From Convivina praedatoris (GTDB lineage Bacteria > Bacillota > Bacilli > Lactobacillales > Lactobacillaceae), in NCBI RefSeq assembly GCF_933208505.1, contig NZ_CAKOEU010000004.1: DNA of 64,000 nt. The stretch is one strand, 5' to 3'. The position numbers and the translations under genes were made by a program. Below, piece by piece: positions 25,513 to 33,151 of this stretch (position 1 is the stretch's first letter; every line of letters begins with the position of its first letter). The notes below the pieces were generated by a model. The model was given only the letters and a program-made list of their open reading frames with translations. It did no database searches and was not told the origin of the DNA.

Positions 25513-25520
25513 TAATTAGT

Positions 25521-25550
25521 AAAACAAACCGTCCAAAGGGGCGGTTTGTG
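25521..25550 (+). terminator. Hairpin between dnaK and dnaJ
   Basis: The arms ACAAACCGTCC and GGGCGGTTTGT pair around a short loop (one mismatch or bulge). There is no T run after it, so it is more likely an mRNA processing or stability element than a full terminator. It may lower dnaJ relative to dnaK. Confidence 0.5.
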
Positions 25551-25581
25551 TACATAGTTTAATAAGAAAAGGAGTATCCTG

Positions 25582-26499
25582 GTGAATAATACTGAATTTT
25601 ATGAGCGTTTAGGTGTAGATAAAAATGCTAGTCAGGATGAAATAAAAAAAGCTTATCGTAAGCTATCTAAAAAATATCATCCAGATTTGAACCATGAACC
25701 TGGAGCTGAAGATAAGTATAAAGATATTCAGGAAGCTTTTGAAACTTTAGGAGATCCTCAAAAGCGTTCCCAGTATGATCAGTTTGGTGCTGCTGGTGCC
25801 CAGGGCGGTTTCGGCGGTCAAGGATTTGGCGGTTTCCAAGGCGGACAGGGTGGCTTTAGCGATTTTTCTGACTTGGGTGATATCTTTAGTCAAATGTTTG
25901 GTGGCGGCTTTGATCCCAATGCTCCTCGTAAAGGACGGGATTTACAGTACCGGATGCACTTAACCTTTGATGAAGCTATTTTTGGTACAGAGAAAACGAT
26001 TAAATATAATCGTGAGGCCGATGGTCAAGGACAACAACATGAAGTTAAGGTAAAAGTCCCAGCCGGTGTTGAAACTGGTCAACAAATGCGTTTGAATGGT
26101 CAAGGAGAATCGGGTGTTAACGGCGGTCCTCAAGGTGATTTGTACGTTGTCTTCTCGGTCAGTGCCTCATCTGAAGGTTTCGAGCGTGATGGAGCTGACA
26201 TCTATTTGCAACAAGATATTAGCTTTGTCAGTGCTGCCTTAGGTGACGAGATTGATGTTAAAACTGTTCAGGGGGATGTCAAGCTAAAAATTCCGGCTGG
26301 TACGCAAAATGGGCGGCGATTCCGCTTAGGTGGAAAGGGAGCTCCTCGCTTACATGGTAGCGGTCATGGGGATCAATTTGTGGTGGTTAATGTTGTAGTC
26401 CCAACTCGTCTAAATAAAGATCAGAAGAATGCCTTGGAAGAGTTTGCTAGTGTTTCAAATATTAAACGTAGTAAAAAGAAGTCAATTTTTGATTTATAA
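25582..26499 (+). CDS. dnaJ: DnaJ co-chaperone lacking the zinc-finger domain
   Basis: 305 residues, against about 375-380 for standard DnaJ. The J-domain (1-66) has HPD at 33-35. A Gly/Phe-rich linker spans about 69-112. The first C-terminal domain begins with RKGRDLQYRM and EAIFGTEKTI. Where four CxxCxGxG repeats should follow, there is only a short READGQGQ-type bridge (residues about 144-152), then KVKVPAGVETGQQMRLNGQGE resumes the normal C-terminal domains. There is no cysteine in the protein. It starts with GTG 25582 behind AAAGGAG. Its place in the operon makes it the DnaK partner, but architecturally it is a class-II/CbpA-like J protein. Confidence 0.92.
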   Translation: MNNTEFYERLGVDKNASQDEIKKAYRKLSKKYHPDLNHEPGAEDKYKDIQEAFETLGDPQKRSQYDQFGAAGAQGGFGGQGFGGFQGGQGGFSDFSDLGDIFSQMFGGGFDPNAPRKGRDLQYRMHLTFDEAIFGTEKTIKYNREADGQGQQHEVKVKVPAGVETGQQMRLNGQGESGVNGGPQGDLYVVFSVSASSEGFERDGADIYLQQDISFVSAALGDEIDVKTVQGDVKLKIPAGTQNGRRFRLGGKGAPRLHGSGHGDQFVVVNVVVPTRLNKDQKNALEEFASVSNIKRSKKKSIFDL

Positions 26500-26505
26500 G
26501 CAAGT

Positions 26506-26535
26506 AAAAAAGCAATCCAGCTGGATTGCTTTTTT
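26506..26535. terminator. Bidirectional terminator between dnaJ and def
   Basis: A perfect 15-bp palindrome, arms AAAAAAGCAATCCAG and CTGGATTGCTTTTTT, with no loop beyond the turn. The A/T runs suit both convergent genes. Confidence 0.9.
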
Positions 26536-27112
26536 ATTCAATATATTTAGTTTGATCGTCAACATGCCAAGGATCATTTCGATTGATATGATCATAGTAT
26601 AAATGTCCGTGAAGATGATCAATTTCATGCTGAAAGACAATGGCTGGATAACCGCGCAGTTTAATGGTTTGACTTTGCCCCTCTTCGTCTTGGTAGCGAA
26701 CGGTAATCCGATTGGAACGGGGAACAAAACCAGGAACATCTTCATCAACTGATAGACAACCCTCACCAACGTTTAAGGCTCCTCGTTGTACGGCTTCACT
26801 AACAATGACTGGATTGAAAATTACGCCTTTAAAGTAAGGTTCCTCGTCATTTTCTTGAGGGTTTTGTGCTGGAATTAAGATCGCTGCCATTTGAAGGGCA
26901 TAACCAACCTGTGGGGCAGCAAGGCCAACTCCTGGACGGAGCCCATATTTTTCGTTGGCTTCATCATCCTGGGAAACTTCTAAATAGGTCATCATATCCT
27001 GGGCTAAGCGACGATTTTCGTCACTGAGGGGGAAGGGGACGGCCTGACTGATTTCCCGTAAAACGGGGTTACCGTCACGGGTTATTTTATCCATGGTAAA
27101 ACGGACTTTCAT
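26534..27112 (-). CDS. def: Peptide deformylase
   Basis: 192 residues. Removes the formyl group from nascent N-terminal methionine. The three motifs are GVGLAAPQVG, EGCLSV and HEIDH; the Cys and two His bind the metal and the Glu is catalytic. The insertion before motif 2 marks type 2 deformylases of Gram-positives. A longer frame begins at 27127, but AAGGAGA on the reverse strand sits 5 bases before ATG 27112. It is a single gene divergent from the DUF3114-like gene. Confidence 0.95.
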   Translation of the reverse strand: MKVRFTMDKITRDGNPVLREISQAVPFPLSDENRRLAQDMMTYLEVSQDDEANEKYGLRPGVGLAAPQVGYALQMAAILIPAQNPQENDEEPYFKGVIFNPVIVSEAVQRGALNVGEGCLSVDEDVPGFVPRSNRITVRYQDEEGQSQTIKLRGYPAIVFQHEIDHLHGHLYYDHINRNDPWHVDDQTKYIE

Positions 27113-27267
27113 ACTGTTCTCCTTCAAGTAAAATCTTATCCTAGTATATCAAAACTTAGCTCTTTGCCAATGTTGATGTTTAAATATCCTTTTGGAGATG
27201 GAGAAAATAACGCTTGCTTGCTAGAATAGATATTGAGTAATTAAGACAGTTGAGTGGAGAATAAAAA

Positions 27268-28437
27268 ATGACTTTTAGCTGGTTATTAGATAAATATCGG
27301 GGATCAATTCAGTTTAGTGACAAAGAAGTCCAGCTTTTGTCAACGGATGGATGGGATAAAGCTAGTCAACGCAAGGCGGCTCAGTACTTGTATCAGCAAA
27401 AGCTGACTTCACTAGAACAAATTGAAAAGCAAAAGGCTCACATGTGGCATCAAATTCATGCTATTGGTAGTGAATTTTACACGCAGATGTACCAAGCTAG
27501 TCAAAAAGAACCAGTTCAGCGCCTCCAAATGATTTTAGGCCAATTAGGAGCCAAAATTGATCAGTACCACTTTTTGCAAATACAGGGGGCTTATCACTTT
27601 GATGACCAACTGGCACCGCATGCCCTTTTTTTAGTGCTTTTATGTCAAGATATTCAACGGGTGTTTAAAGCACAGACCTTGGCCGAATATGCCCAGGGGG
27701 ATGGAGAACTAGCGCTCTTAGCCCAGCAAATTCATCTCTTACGCTACTGGATTGATCGACAAAATATTCACTATATTCGGGGAAATTTTCCCGGTGAAAA
27801 TGACTATCAAAAATTACTAAACTACCAAACTTATTATGGCTTATCCCTTGACTATCAAACCGATGCTACTTATCACAATCGTTATCAGGGTCGCTTCATT
27901 TACCCTAATAATTTTAAAGTTCAAGTAACAGCCAAAAGTAAACATGCTGAGTTTATTATTGATTTAGTTCGAGGGGACTTTGTCACCCAATGGGACGTTT
28001 TAAAACCGCTTGATAATGGCTTAATCGATAGTCAACCGAGTCATTATGGCCAATATGAACTTTCAATAATTGCCAATACAGAATCATTTAATTTTGGTCA
28101 AGTGCATCATAAAAGTCATTGGCGTTTGGACATTGAACATCCGGCAGATGCACAATTACGTCAAAAAGCCACCCAGCAATGGCCTTACGAACCGGATGTG
28201 TTTGATAAACAGCACCCGGGACAGTATGTGGATATTGTTAAAAAAGGTGGTTCTCACGACGTTTATGCATGGCAGGAGATACCCTTAGCCCAGCGACAGG
28301 AAGCTTATCAAAACTATTTAGCCAATTATCAAAATAGTCGGCGGAGAGCTCTTGGTTTTGCTAAATTTGCAGAACAACAAAAAATTGCAGCCACTAAGGC
28401 TAAGACGGCTGAAACGAAGGAGGAGCTTGATGAATAA
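27268..28437 (+). CDS. DUF3114-like protein of unknown function
   Basis: 389 residues, soluble, with no signal or membrane segment. The N-terminal half is helical and Gln-rich. The C-terminal half has AEFIIDLVRGDFVTQWDVL, NTESFNFG, WRLDIEHPAD and YVDIVKKG, a pattern I associate from memory with the DUF3114 family of LAB and streptococci; this is not certain. No catalytic residues are evident. It starts at ATG 27268 behind GTGGAGAA. It overlaps the UPF0223 gene by 8 nt, so it is translationally linked to the unit running to the inositol-phosphatase-family gene. Confidence 0.7.
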   Translation: MTFSWLLDKYRGSIQFSDKEVQLLSTDGWDKASQRKAAQYLYQQKLTSLEQIEKQKAHMWHQIHAIGSEFYTQMYQASQKEPVQRLQMILGQLGAKIDQYHFLQIQGAYHFDDQLAPHALFLVLLCQDIQRVFKAQTLAEYAQGDGELALLAQQIHLLRYWIDRQNIHYIRGNFPGENDYQKLLNYQTYYGLSLDYQTDATYHNRYQGRFIYPNNFKVQVTAKSKHAEFIIDLVRGDFVTQWDVLKPLDNGLIDSQPSHYGQYELSIIANTESFNFGQVHHKSHWRLDIEHPADAQLRQKATQQWPYEPDVFDKQHPGQYVDIVKKGGSHDVYAWQEIPLAQRQEAYQNYLANYQNSRRRALGFAKFAEQQKIAATKAKTAETKEELDE

Positions 28438-28699
28438 TTACCAACTACCGATTGATGGCAATTGGAATACTGCCGATATTATTGCAGTGTCGACTTTGGT
28501 TGATGATGTGCTCATGGCTTATGAAGAAGGGATCGACTGTCAGAAATTATTGGCTGATTATCAAGCCTTTTGCCAAGTGATGCCAGCTAAAAGTGAACAA
28601 AAAACTTTTGATCGTGATTTAGCACAACAAACCGGCTACAGTATTTATCAAACGATTAAACAAGCCCAACAAGCTACCCGAAAGCAATTACGCTTATGA
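28430..28699 (+). CDS. UPF0223 family protein (YktA-like)
   Basis: 89 residues, small and acidic/Gln-rich. The N-terminal NYQLPIDGNWNTADIIAV and the central VDDVLMAYEEGID match the UPF0223/YktA family. Start ATG 28430 follows AAGGAGGAGC. It overlaps both neighbours (8 nt and 4 nt). UPF0223 next to an inositol-monophosphatase-family gene and typA recurs in lactic acid bacteria. Function unknown. Confidence 0.85.
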   Translation: MNNYQLPIDGNWNTADIIAVSTLVDDVLMAYEEGIDCQKLLADYQAFCQVMPAKSEQKTFDRDLAQQTGYSIYQTIKQAQQATRKQLRL

Positions 28700-29487
28700 C
28701 AGACAGTCAGCTCAAAGAATTAAATGATATTGATCAAATGGTGTGCCAATGGTTAGAAGAGCTGATGCATCAAGCTCGGGAACTGGTTCAAAGCCATGTG
28801 GATGTCCAAAATAAGGATGGGAATGCTCGTAATTTAGTAACCAATGTTGATCGGGAAAATGAGTGTTGGCTTGATCAAAAGATTCGAACTTTTAACCCAC
28901 ACGCTAAGATTATTAGTGAAGAGGGCTTTGGTGATCATCTGGTGGATATGGATGGGGATGTCTGGTTTGTCGATCCAATTGATGGCACAATGAATTTTGT
29001 TCATGAACATACAGACTTTGCCATCATGGTCGCCTTATATAGGGATGGAAAACCATTGTTAGGGTGGATTGCCGATGTTATGGGAAATGATATTCATCAT
29101 GGGGGACCAGCCATTGGTGTTCAAATAAATCAGCAAAAAGTCCCAGCCACTCCTGATGTAGTGTTATCGCAGAGTATTCTGATGCTCAGTGGACGCTGCC
29201 TAGTTGCCGGTGATTATGGGTATAAAACTTTAGCACAAAAAGCCTTAGCCTTTCGGGTGATTGGTTCAGCTGGCATTGCCTTTTCATATTTATTGAAGGG
29301 ACAAGTTAACGGTTACGTTTCAAAATTGATGCCTTGGGATGTCGCTGCTGGTCGAGTTTTAGCGGAAAGCTTGGGATTTATCGTTACTAATCTTGACGGA
29401 CAAGCGCTGAATATGCTATCATCAAACACAGTATTAGTTGCTACTTACAGCACACATCATGAAATTGTAACGATGTTGAAGGGCTAG
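28696..29487 (+). CDS. Inositol monophosphatase family phosphatase
   Basis: 263 residues of the FIG/IMPase superfamily. Metal ligands are visible in EEGFGDH, DPIDGTMNFVHE (DPxDGT motif) and WDVAAG. The family hydrolyses inositol-1-phosphate, NADP-type 3'-phosphates or related substrates with Mg2+; which one here is unknown. ATGA overlaps the UPF0223 stop. A hairpin with a T run spans the stop codon. Confidence 0.9.
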   Translation: MTDSQLKELNDIDQMVCQWLEELMHQARELVQSHVDVQNKDGNARNLVTNVDRENECWLDQKIRTFNPHAKIISEEGFGDHLVDMDGDVWFVDPIDGTMNFVHEHTDFAIMVALYRDGKPLLGWIADVMGNDIHHGGPAIGVQINQQKVPATPDVVLSQSILMLSGRCLVAGDYGYKTLAQKALAFRVIGSAGIAFSYLLKGQVNGYVSKLMPWDVAAGRVLAESLGFIVTNLDGQALNMLSSNTVLVATYSTHHEIVTMLKG

Positions 29488-29510
29488 GGAATCCGCTTTC
29501 CCTAGCTTTT
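29483..29510 (+). terminator. Terminator at the end of the inositol-phosphatase-family gene
   Basis: The arms GCTAGGGA and TCCCTAGC pair around an 8-base loop and are followed by TTTT. Only about 38 bp remain before the typA start. Confidence 0.7.
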
Positions 29511-29548
29511 AATGTGAGTAGTATCAACATTAAAGGAGCACTAGGAAA

Positions 29549-31399
29549 TTGGCAAAACTTCGCGAAGATATTCGTAATATCGCTATTATTGCCCACGTCG
29601 ACCATGGAAAGACGACGTTGGTTAATGAAATGTTAAAGCAATCAGATACATTGGATGCCCGTAAGGAAGAGGCCCTTGGGGATCGTGTTATGGATACCAA
29701 TGATATCGAAAAAGAACGTGGTATTACGATTCTTTCAAAGAATACTGCTGTTCGAGTTGGTGATAAGCAAATCAACATCTTGGATACTCCTGGTCACGCC
29801 GATTTTGGTGGAGAAGTTGAGCGTATCATGGGGATGGTTGATGGTGTTTTGTTGGTTGTCGATGCCTTTGAAGGAACCATGCCACAGACTCGTTTTGTTT
29901 TGAAAAAGGCCTTTGAGCAACACTTGACACCGATCGTAATCGTTAACAAGGTTGATCGTCCTGGTGCCCGTCCTCAAGAAGTTGTCGATGAAGTTTTAGA
30001 CTTGTTTATCGAATTGGGTGCTGATGATGACGATTTGGACTTCCCAGTTATCTTTGCTTCAGCTATGAACGGAACTAGCTCTTACGATCCTGATGTAGCG
30101 ACGCAAGAACACACAATGAAGCCAATCTTTGACACAGTCTTTAAGACAGTGCCGGCTCCAGTTGATAATTCTGATGAGCCTTTGCAGTTCCAGGTTGCCA
30201 TGTTGGACTATAACGACTTCGTTGGTCGTATTGGAATTGGTCGTGTTAAGCGCGGAACAATCAAGGTGGGAGACAACGTTGAAGTTTTGAAGCTCGATGG
30301 TTCTACGCAAAGTTTCCGTGTTACTAAGTTAGCTGGTTTCATTGGTTTGGAACAAGTTGATATCAAAGAAGCTAAGGCTGGAGATTTGATTGCGGTTTCA
30401 GGAATGGAAGACATTTCCGTTGGTGAAACGGTTGCTGATCCACAGCATCCAGAAGCTCTACCATTGCTTCGGATTGATGAGCCGACTTTGCAAATGACTT
30501 TCCGTCAAAACGACAGTCCCTTTGCTGGGCGTGAAGGTAAGTTTGTAACTGCTCGTCAAATTGATGATCGTTTGCGTCGTGAATTGCATACCGATGTTTC
30601 TTTGCGTGTCGAAGATACTGGTCAGGCTGGTGCTTGGTTGGTTTCTGGGCGTGGTGAATTGCACCTTTCAATCTTGATCGAAACAATGCGGCGTGAAGGC
30701 TTTGAATTGCAAGCTTCTCGTCCACAGGTTATCTTCCGTGATATCGATGGTGAAACTTGCGAACCTTATGAATCAATTCAAATTGATACTCCTGATGAAT
30801 ATGCTTCGGCTGTTATCGATTCTTTGAACCAGCGTAAGGGTGAAATGCAAAACATGGAATCAGTTGGTAACGGCCAGACACGTTTGATGTATATGGCACC
30901 TTCACGTGGTTTGATTGGTTATTCAACTGAGTTTATGACTGCAACTCATGGCTATGGTATTTACAACCATACCTATGCTGAATACCGTCCAATGGTTCGT
31001 AATTGGGAACCTGGTCGTCGTAATGGGGCTTTGGTTTCAATTACACAGGGTCAGACTACTAACTATGCCATCATGGGTGTTGAAGACCGTGGACAAATGT
31101 TCATTCCAGCCGGAGTGGATGTTTATGAAGGTATGATTGTTGGTATGAATGCTCGTGATAACGATATTTCAGTTAACGTTACTAAGGCTAAGCCACAGTC
31201 TAACGTTCGTTCTTCTAACAAGGATCAAACTGCTTCAATTAAGACACCACGTACTATGAATTTGGAAGCGTCTTTGGAATTCTTGAACGATGATGAGTAT
31301 GTTGAAGTAACTCCAGAAAACGTTCGTATCCGTAAGGCTATTTTAAACACTGCTGAGCGTGAAAAGGCTGCTAAGCGTCGTAAGGCATCATCTAACTAA
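29549..31399 (+). CDS. typA: Ribosome-associated translational GTPase TypA/BipA
   Basis: 616 residues. The GTPase domain has AHVDHGKTTL near residue 15, DTPGHADFGGE and NKVDRPGARP. EF-G-like domains III and V and the TypA-specific C-terminal domain follow (GRGLIGYSTEFMTATHG region). It binds the ribosome at low temperature or stress and helps 50S assembly. It starts with TTG 29549 behind AAAGGAGC. Codon use is that of a strongly expressed gene. The hairpin at 29483-29510 leaves little room for a separate promoter, so readthrough is likely. Confidence 0.96.
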   Translation: MAKLREDIRNIAIIAHVDHGKTTLVNEMLKQSDTLDARKEEALGDRVMDTNDIEKERGITILSKNTAVRVGDKQINILDTPGHADFGGEVERIMGMVDGVLLVVDAFEGTMPQTRFVLKKAFEQHLTPIVIVNKVDRPGARPQEVVDEVLDLFIELGADDDDLDFPVIFASAMNGTSSYDPDVATQEHTMKPIFDTVFKTVPAPVDNSDEPLQFQVAMLDYNDFVGRIGIGRVKRGTIKVGDNVEVLKLDGSTQSFRVTKLAGFIGLEQVDIKEAKAGDLIAVSGMEDISVGETVADPQHPEALPLLRIDEPTLQMTFRQNDSPFAGREGKFVTARQIDDRLRRELHTDVSLRVEDTGQAGAWLVSGRGELHLSILIETMRREGFELQASRPQVIFRDIDGETCEPYESIQIDTPDEYASAVIDSLNQRKGEMQNMESVGNGQTRLMYMAPSRGLIGYSTEFMTATHGYGIYNHTYAEYRPMVRNWEPGRRNGALVSITQGQTTNYAIMGVEDRGQMFIPAGVDVYEGMIVGMNARDNDISVNVTKAKPQSNVRSSNKDQTASIKTPRTMNLEASLEFLNDDEYVEVTPENVRIRKAILNTAEREKAAKRRKASSN

Positions 31400-31433
31400 T
31401 TTTATAATGGGTAGGTAGTTCTCTACCCCTTGT

Positions 31434-31522
31434 GGAGCTATGGCACAATCTGGTACTGCAGCGGACTCGAAATCCGTCGAGCCGTCGTATGGCGGTGTGC
31501 GGGTTCAAATCCCGCTAGCTCC
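31434..31522 (+). tRNA. tRNA-Ser (anticodon CGA)
   Basis: Acceptor arms GGAGCTA and TAGCTCC pair fully. The anticodon stem GCGGA/TCCGT encloses the loop CTCGAAA, so the anticodon is CGA and reads UCG. The long variable arm folds as CCGTC/GGCGG, as required for a class II serine tRNA, and the T arm is CGGGTTCAAATCCCG. The 3' CCA is not encoded. The D arm (GCA/TGC stem, loop with GG) is shorter than in many serine tRNAs. A TATAAT at 31403-31408 may be its own -10. Confidence 0.93.
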
Positions 31523-31541
31523 TTTTTAATCAAAATCTGGC

Positions 31542-31570
31542 TTGACAGTTGCCGGCCTTCTAGTTATGAT
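31542..31570 (+). promoter_or_regulatory. Promoter of the hisS-aspS T-box transcript
   Basis: Perfect TTGACA at 31542-31547, a 17-bp spacer and TATGAT at 31565-31570, immediately after the tRNA gene. Confidence 0.8.
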
Positions 31571-31576
31571 GTAACC

Positions 31577-31795
31577 ATAATAAAACCGATGATAAGGATA
31601 AGGTTGCGTTTTGACAGTTAGAAACCTCATGGTTGATGAGAATGGGGCAACGGCGTAGTTTTGACACCTTTGAGGTACATCATTAAATTGATCGTGAGTT
31701 GCGCGTTAAGCAACTTGAGAGTGTTGTCTAACACTGAATTTAAGGTGGTACCGTGCAAAAGCACCCTTAACGACTGAGTCGTTGGGGTGCTTTTT
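31577..31795 (+). promoter_or_regulatory. T-box riboswitch controlling hisS-aspS
   Basis: The leader holds the T-box sequence AAGGTGGTACCGTG at 31742-31755, whose TGGT pairs with the free NCCA end of uncharged tRNA. A competing terminator follows at 31757-31794 (arms AAAAGCACCC and GGGTGCTTTT, plus an inner AACGAC/GTCGTT). In stem I, GTTGC pairs with GCAAC, and on the 3' side GACAC (31663-31667) precedes CTTT. GAC is the likely Asp specifier, followed by the usual purine; CAC (His) overlaps it. It fills the whole gap between the tRNA and hisS. Confidence 0.9.
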
Positions 31796-31847
31796 ATTTG
31801 GTTAATTAATGATAAAGCGGAGGGTACGATTAACGTACAAGTAATTT

Positions 31848-33149
31848 ATGGCAAAAAAAACTTTTCAACGTCCTAAAGGAACAGCCGATATTCTGCCAGA
31901 TCAGGTGTATCAATGGCAGAAGATTGAGGCCGTAGCTCGGACATTATTTGATCGTTATGGTTTTGGTGAGATTCGTACACCAATTTTTGAAAATTTTGAG
32001 GTTTTTGCTCGTTCGGCTGGTGATACTTCGGATGTCGTTACCAAGGAAATGTATGATTTTGATGACAAGGGTGATCGACACATGGCTTTACGGCCAGAGG
32101 GTACTGCCGGAGTAGTACGGGCTTATTGTGAAAATAAGTTATATGGACCGGAGCATGAAAAGCCTTACAAAGTGTTTTACATGGGGCCAATGTTTCGCTA
32201 TGAGCGTCCTCAAGCAGGGCGTTTTCGTCAATTCCATCAAATTGGGGCGGAGGCCTTTGGTTCTAACTCGCCTGCTTTAGATGTTGAAATGATTGCCATG
32301 GTGGTTGATTATCTAAAAAATCTTGGATTAAAAAACCTAACGGTAGCGATTAATTCACTTGGTGATGCTCAGTCCCGTGCTCAATATCGCCAAGCTTTAA
32401 TTGACTACTTAAAGCCCCACTTTGATGAACTTTCCAGCGATTCACAAATTCGCTTGGAAAAAAATCCTTTACGAGTATTAGATTCTAAGGCTCCGCAAGA
32501 TCAAGCCATCGTGGCGCAGGCGCCTTCTATTTTAGATTTTCTTTCATCATCGTCAGCTGAGCACTGGCAAGCCGTGCAAATCTTGCTTGATCAATTAAAT
32601 GTTAGTTATGAAATTGATAGCAGTATGGTGCGTGGTCTAGATTATTATAATGACACTATTTTTGAAATCATGACCAACGATGAAAGCCTCAGCGGGGCAG
32701 CAACAATTGCTGGGGGAGGTCGTTATTCCGGTTTGGTGGAAGAATTTGGTGGCCCAGCGACGCCCGGGGTTGGTTTTGCAATTGGAGTTGAACGCCTCTT
32801 AAGCTTGTTAGCTGCTCAAGGACAGCTTCCAGCTTGCCAAACTGATGTTGACTTCTATATTGTAAATATTGGTGATGAAGCTCAGGTAGCCAGCCTAGCA
32901 GTCACCCAGCAGTTACGCTATTTGGGATATAAGGCTCAACGTGATTATCTAGATCGTTCAGCTAAGGCACAGTTTAAGAGTGCCAACCGGATTGGCGCCC
33001 GTTTTGTGATTACTATTGGTGCAAGTGAATTAGAAAAGGGCGTAGTCGCTTTAAAAAATATGGCAAGTGGGCAACAACACGAAATTAGTTTGAATGAACT
33101 GGCAGAAGCTGTACCAACAATTATGCAAGCTGCCAGTCAAGGAGAATGA
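31848..33149 (+). CDS. hisS: Histidyl-tRNA synthetase
   Basis: 433 residues, class II synthetase. Motif 2 is RYERPQAGRFRQFHQIG and motif 3 is GFAIGVERLL; the histidine-specific blocks VRGLDYYNDTIFE and GGGRYSGLV are present. The C-terminal anticodon domain covers about 330-430. An in-frame TAA at 31842 rules out an upstream start. The SD-like GGAGGG lies 23 bases before ATG, and a small hairpin lies between (see findings). Regulated by the T-box and linked to aspS. Confidence 0.96.
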   Translation: MAKKTFQRPKGTADILPDQVYQWQKIEAVARTLFDRYGFGEIRTPIFENFEVFARSAGDTSDVVTKEMYDFDDKGDRHMALRPEGTAGVVRAYCENKLYGPEHEKPYKVFYMGPMFRYERPQAGRFRQFHQIGAEAFGSNSPALDVEMIAMVVDYLKNLGLKNLTVAINSLGDAQSRAQYRQALIDYLKPHFDELSSDSQIRLEKNPLRVLDSKAPQDQAIVAQAPSILDFLSSSSAEHWQAVQILLDQLNVSYEIDSSMVRGLDYYNDTIFEIMTNDESLSGAATIAGGGRYSGLVEEFGGPATPGVGFAIGVERLLSLLAAQGQLPACQTDVDFYIVNIGDEAQVASLAVTQQLRYLGYKAQRDYLDRSAKAQFKSANRIGARFVITIGASELEKGVVALKNMASGQQHEISLNELAEAVPTIMQAASQGE

Positions 33150-33151
33150 AA

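Noticed and set aside
30372..30725. 117-residue antisense frame in typA
   Set aside because: Low-complexity His/Gln shadow of a conserved gene.
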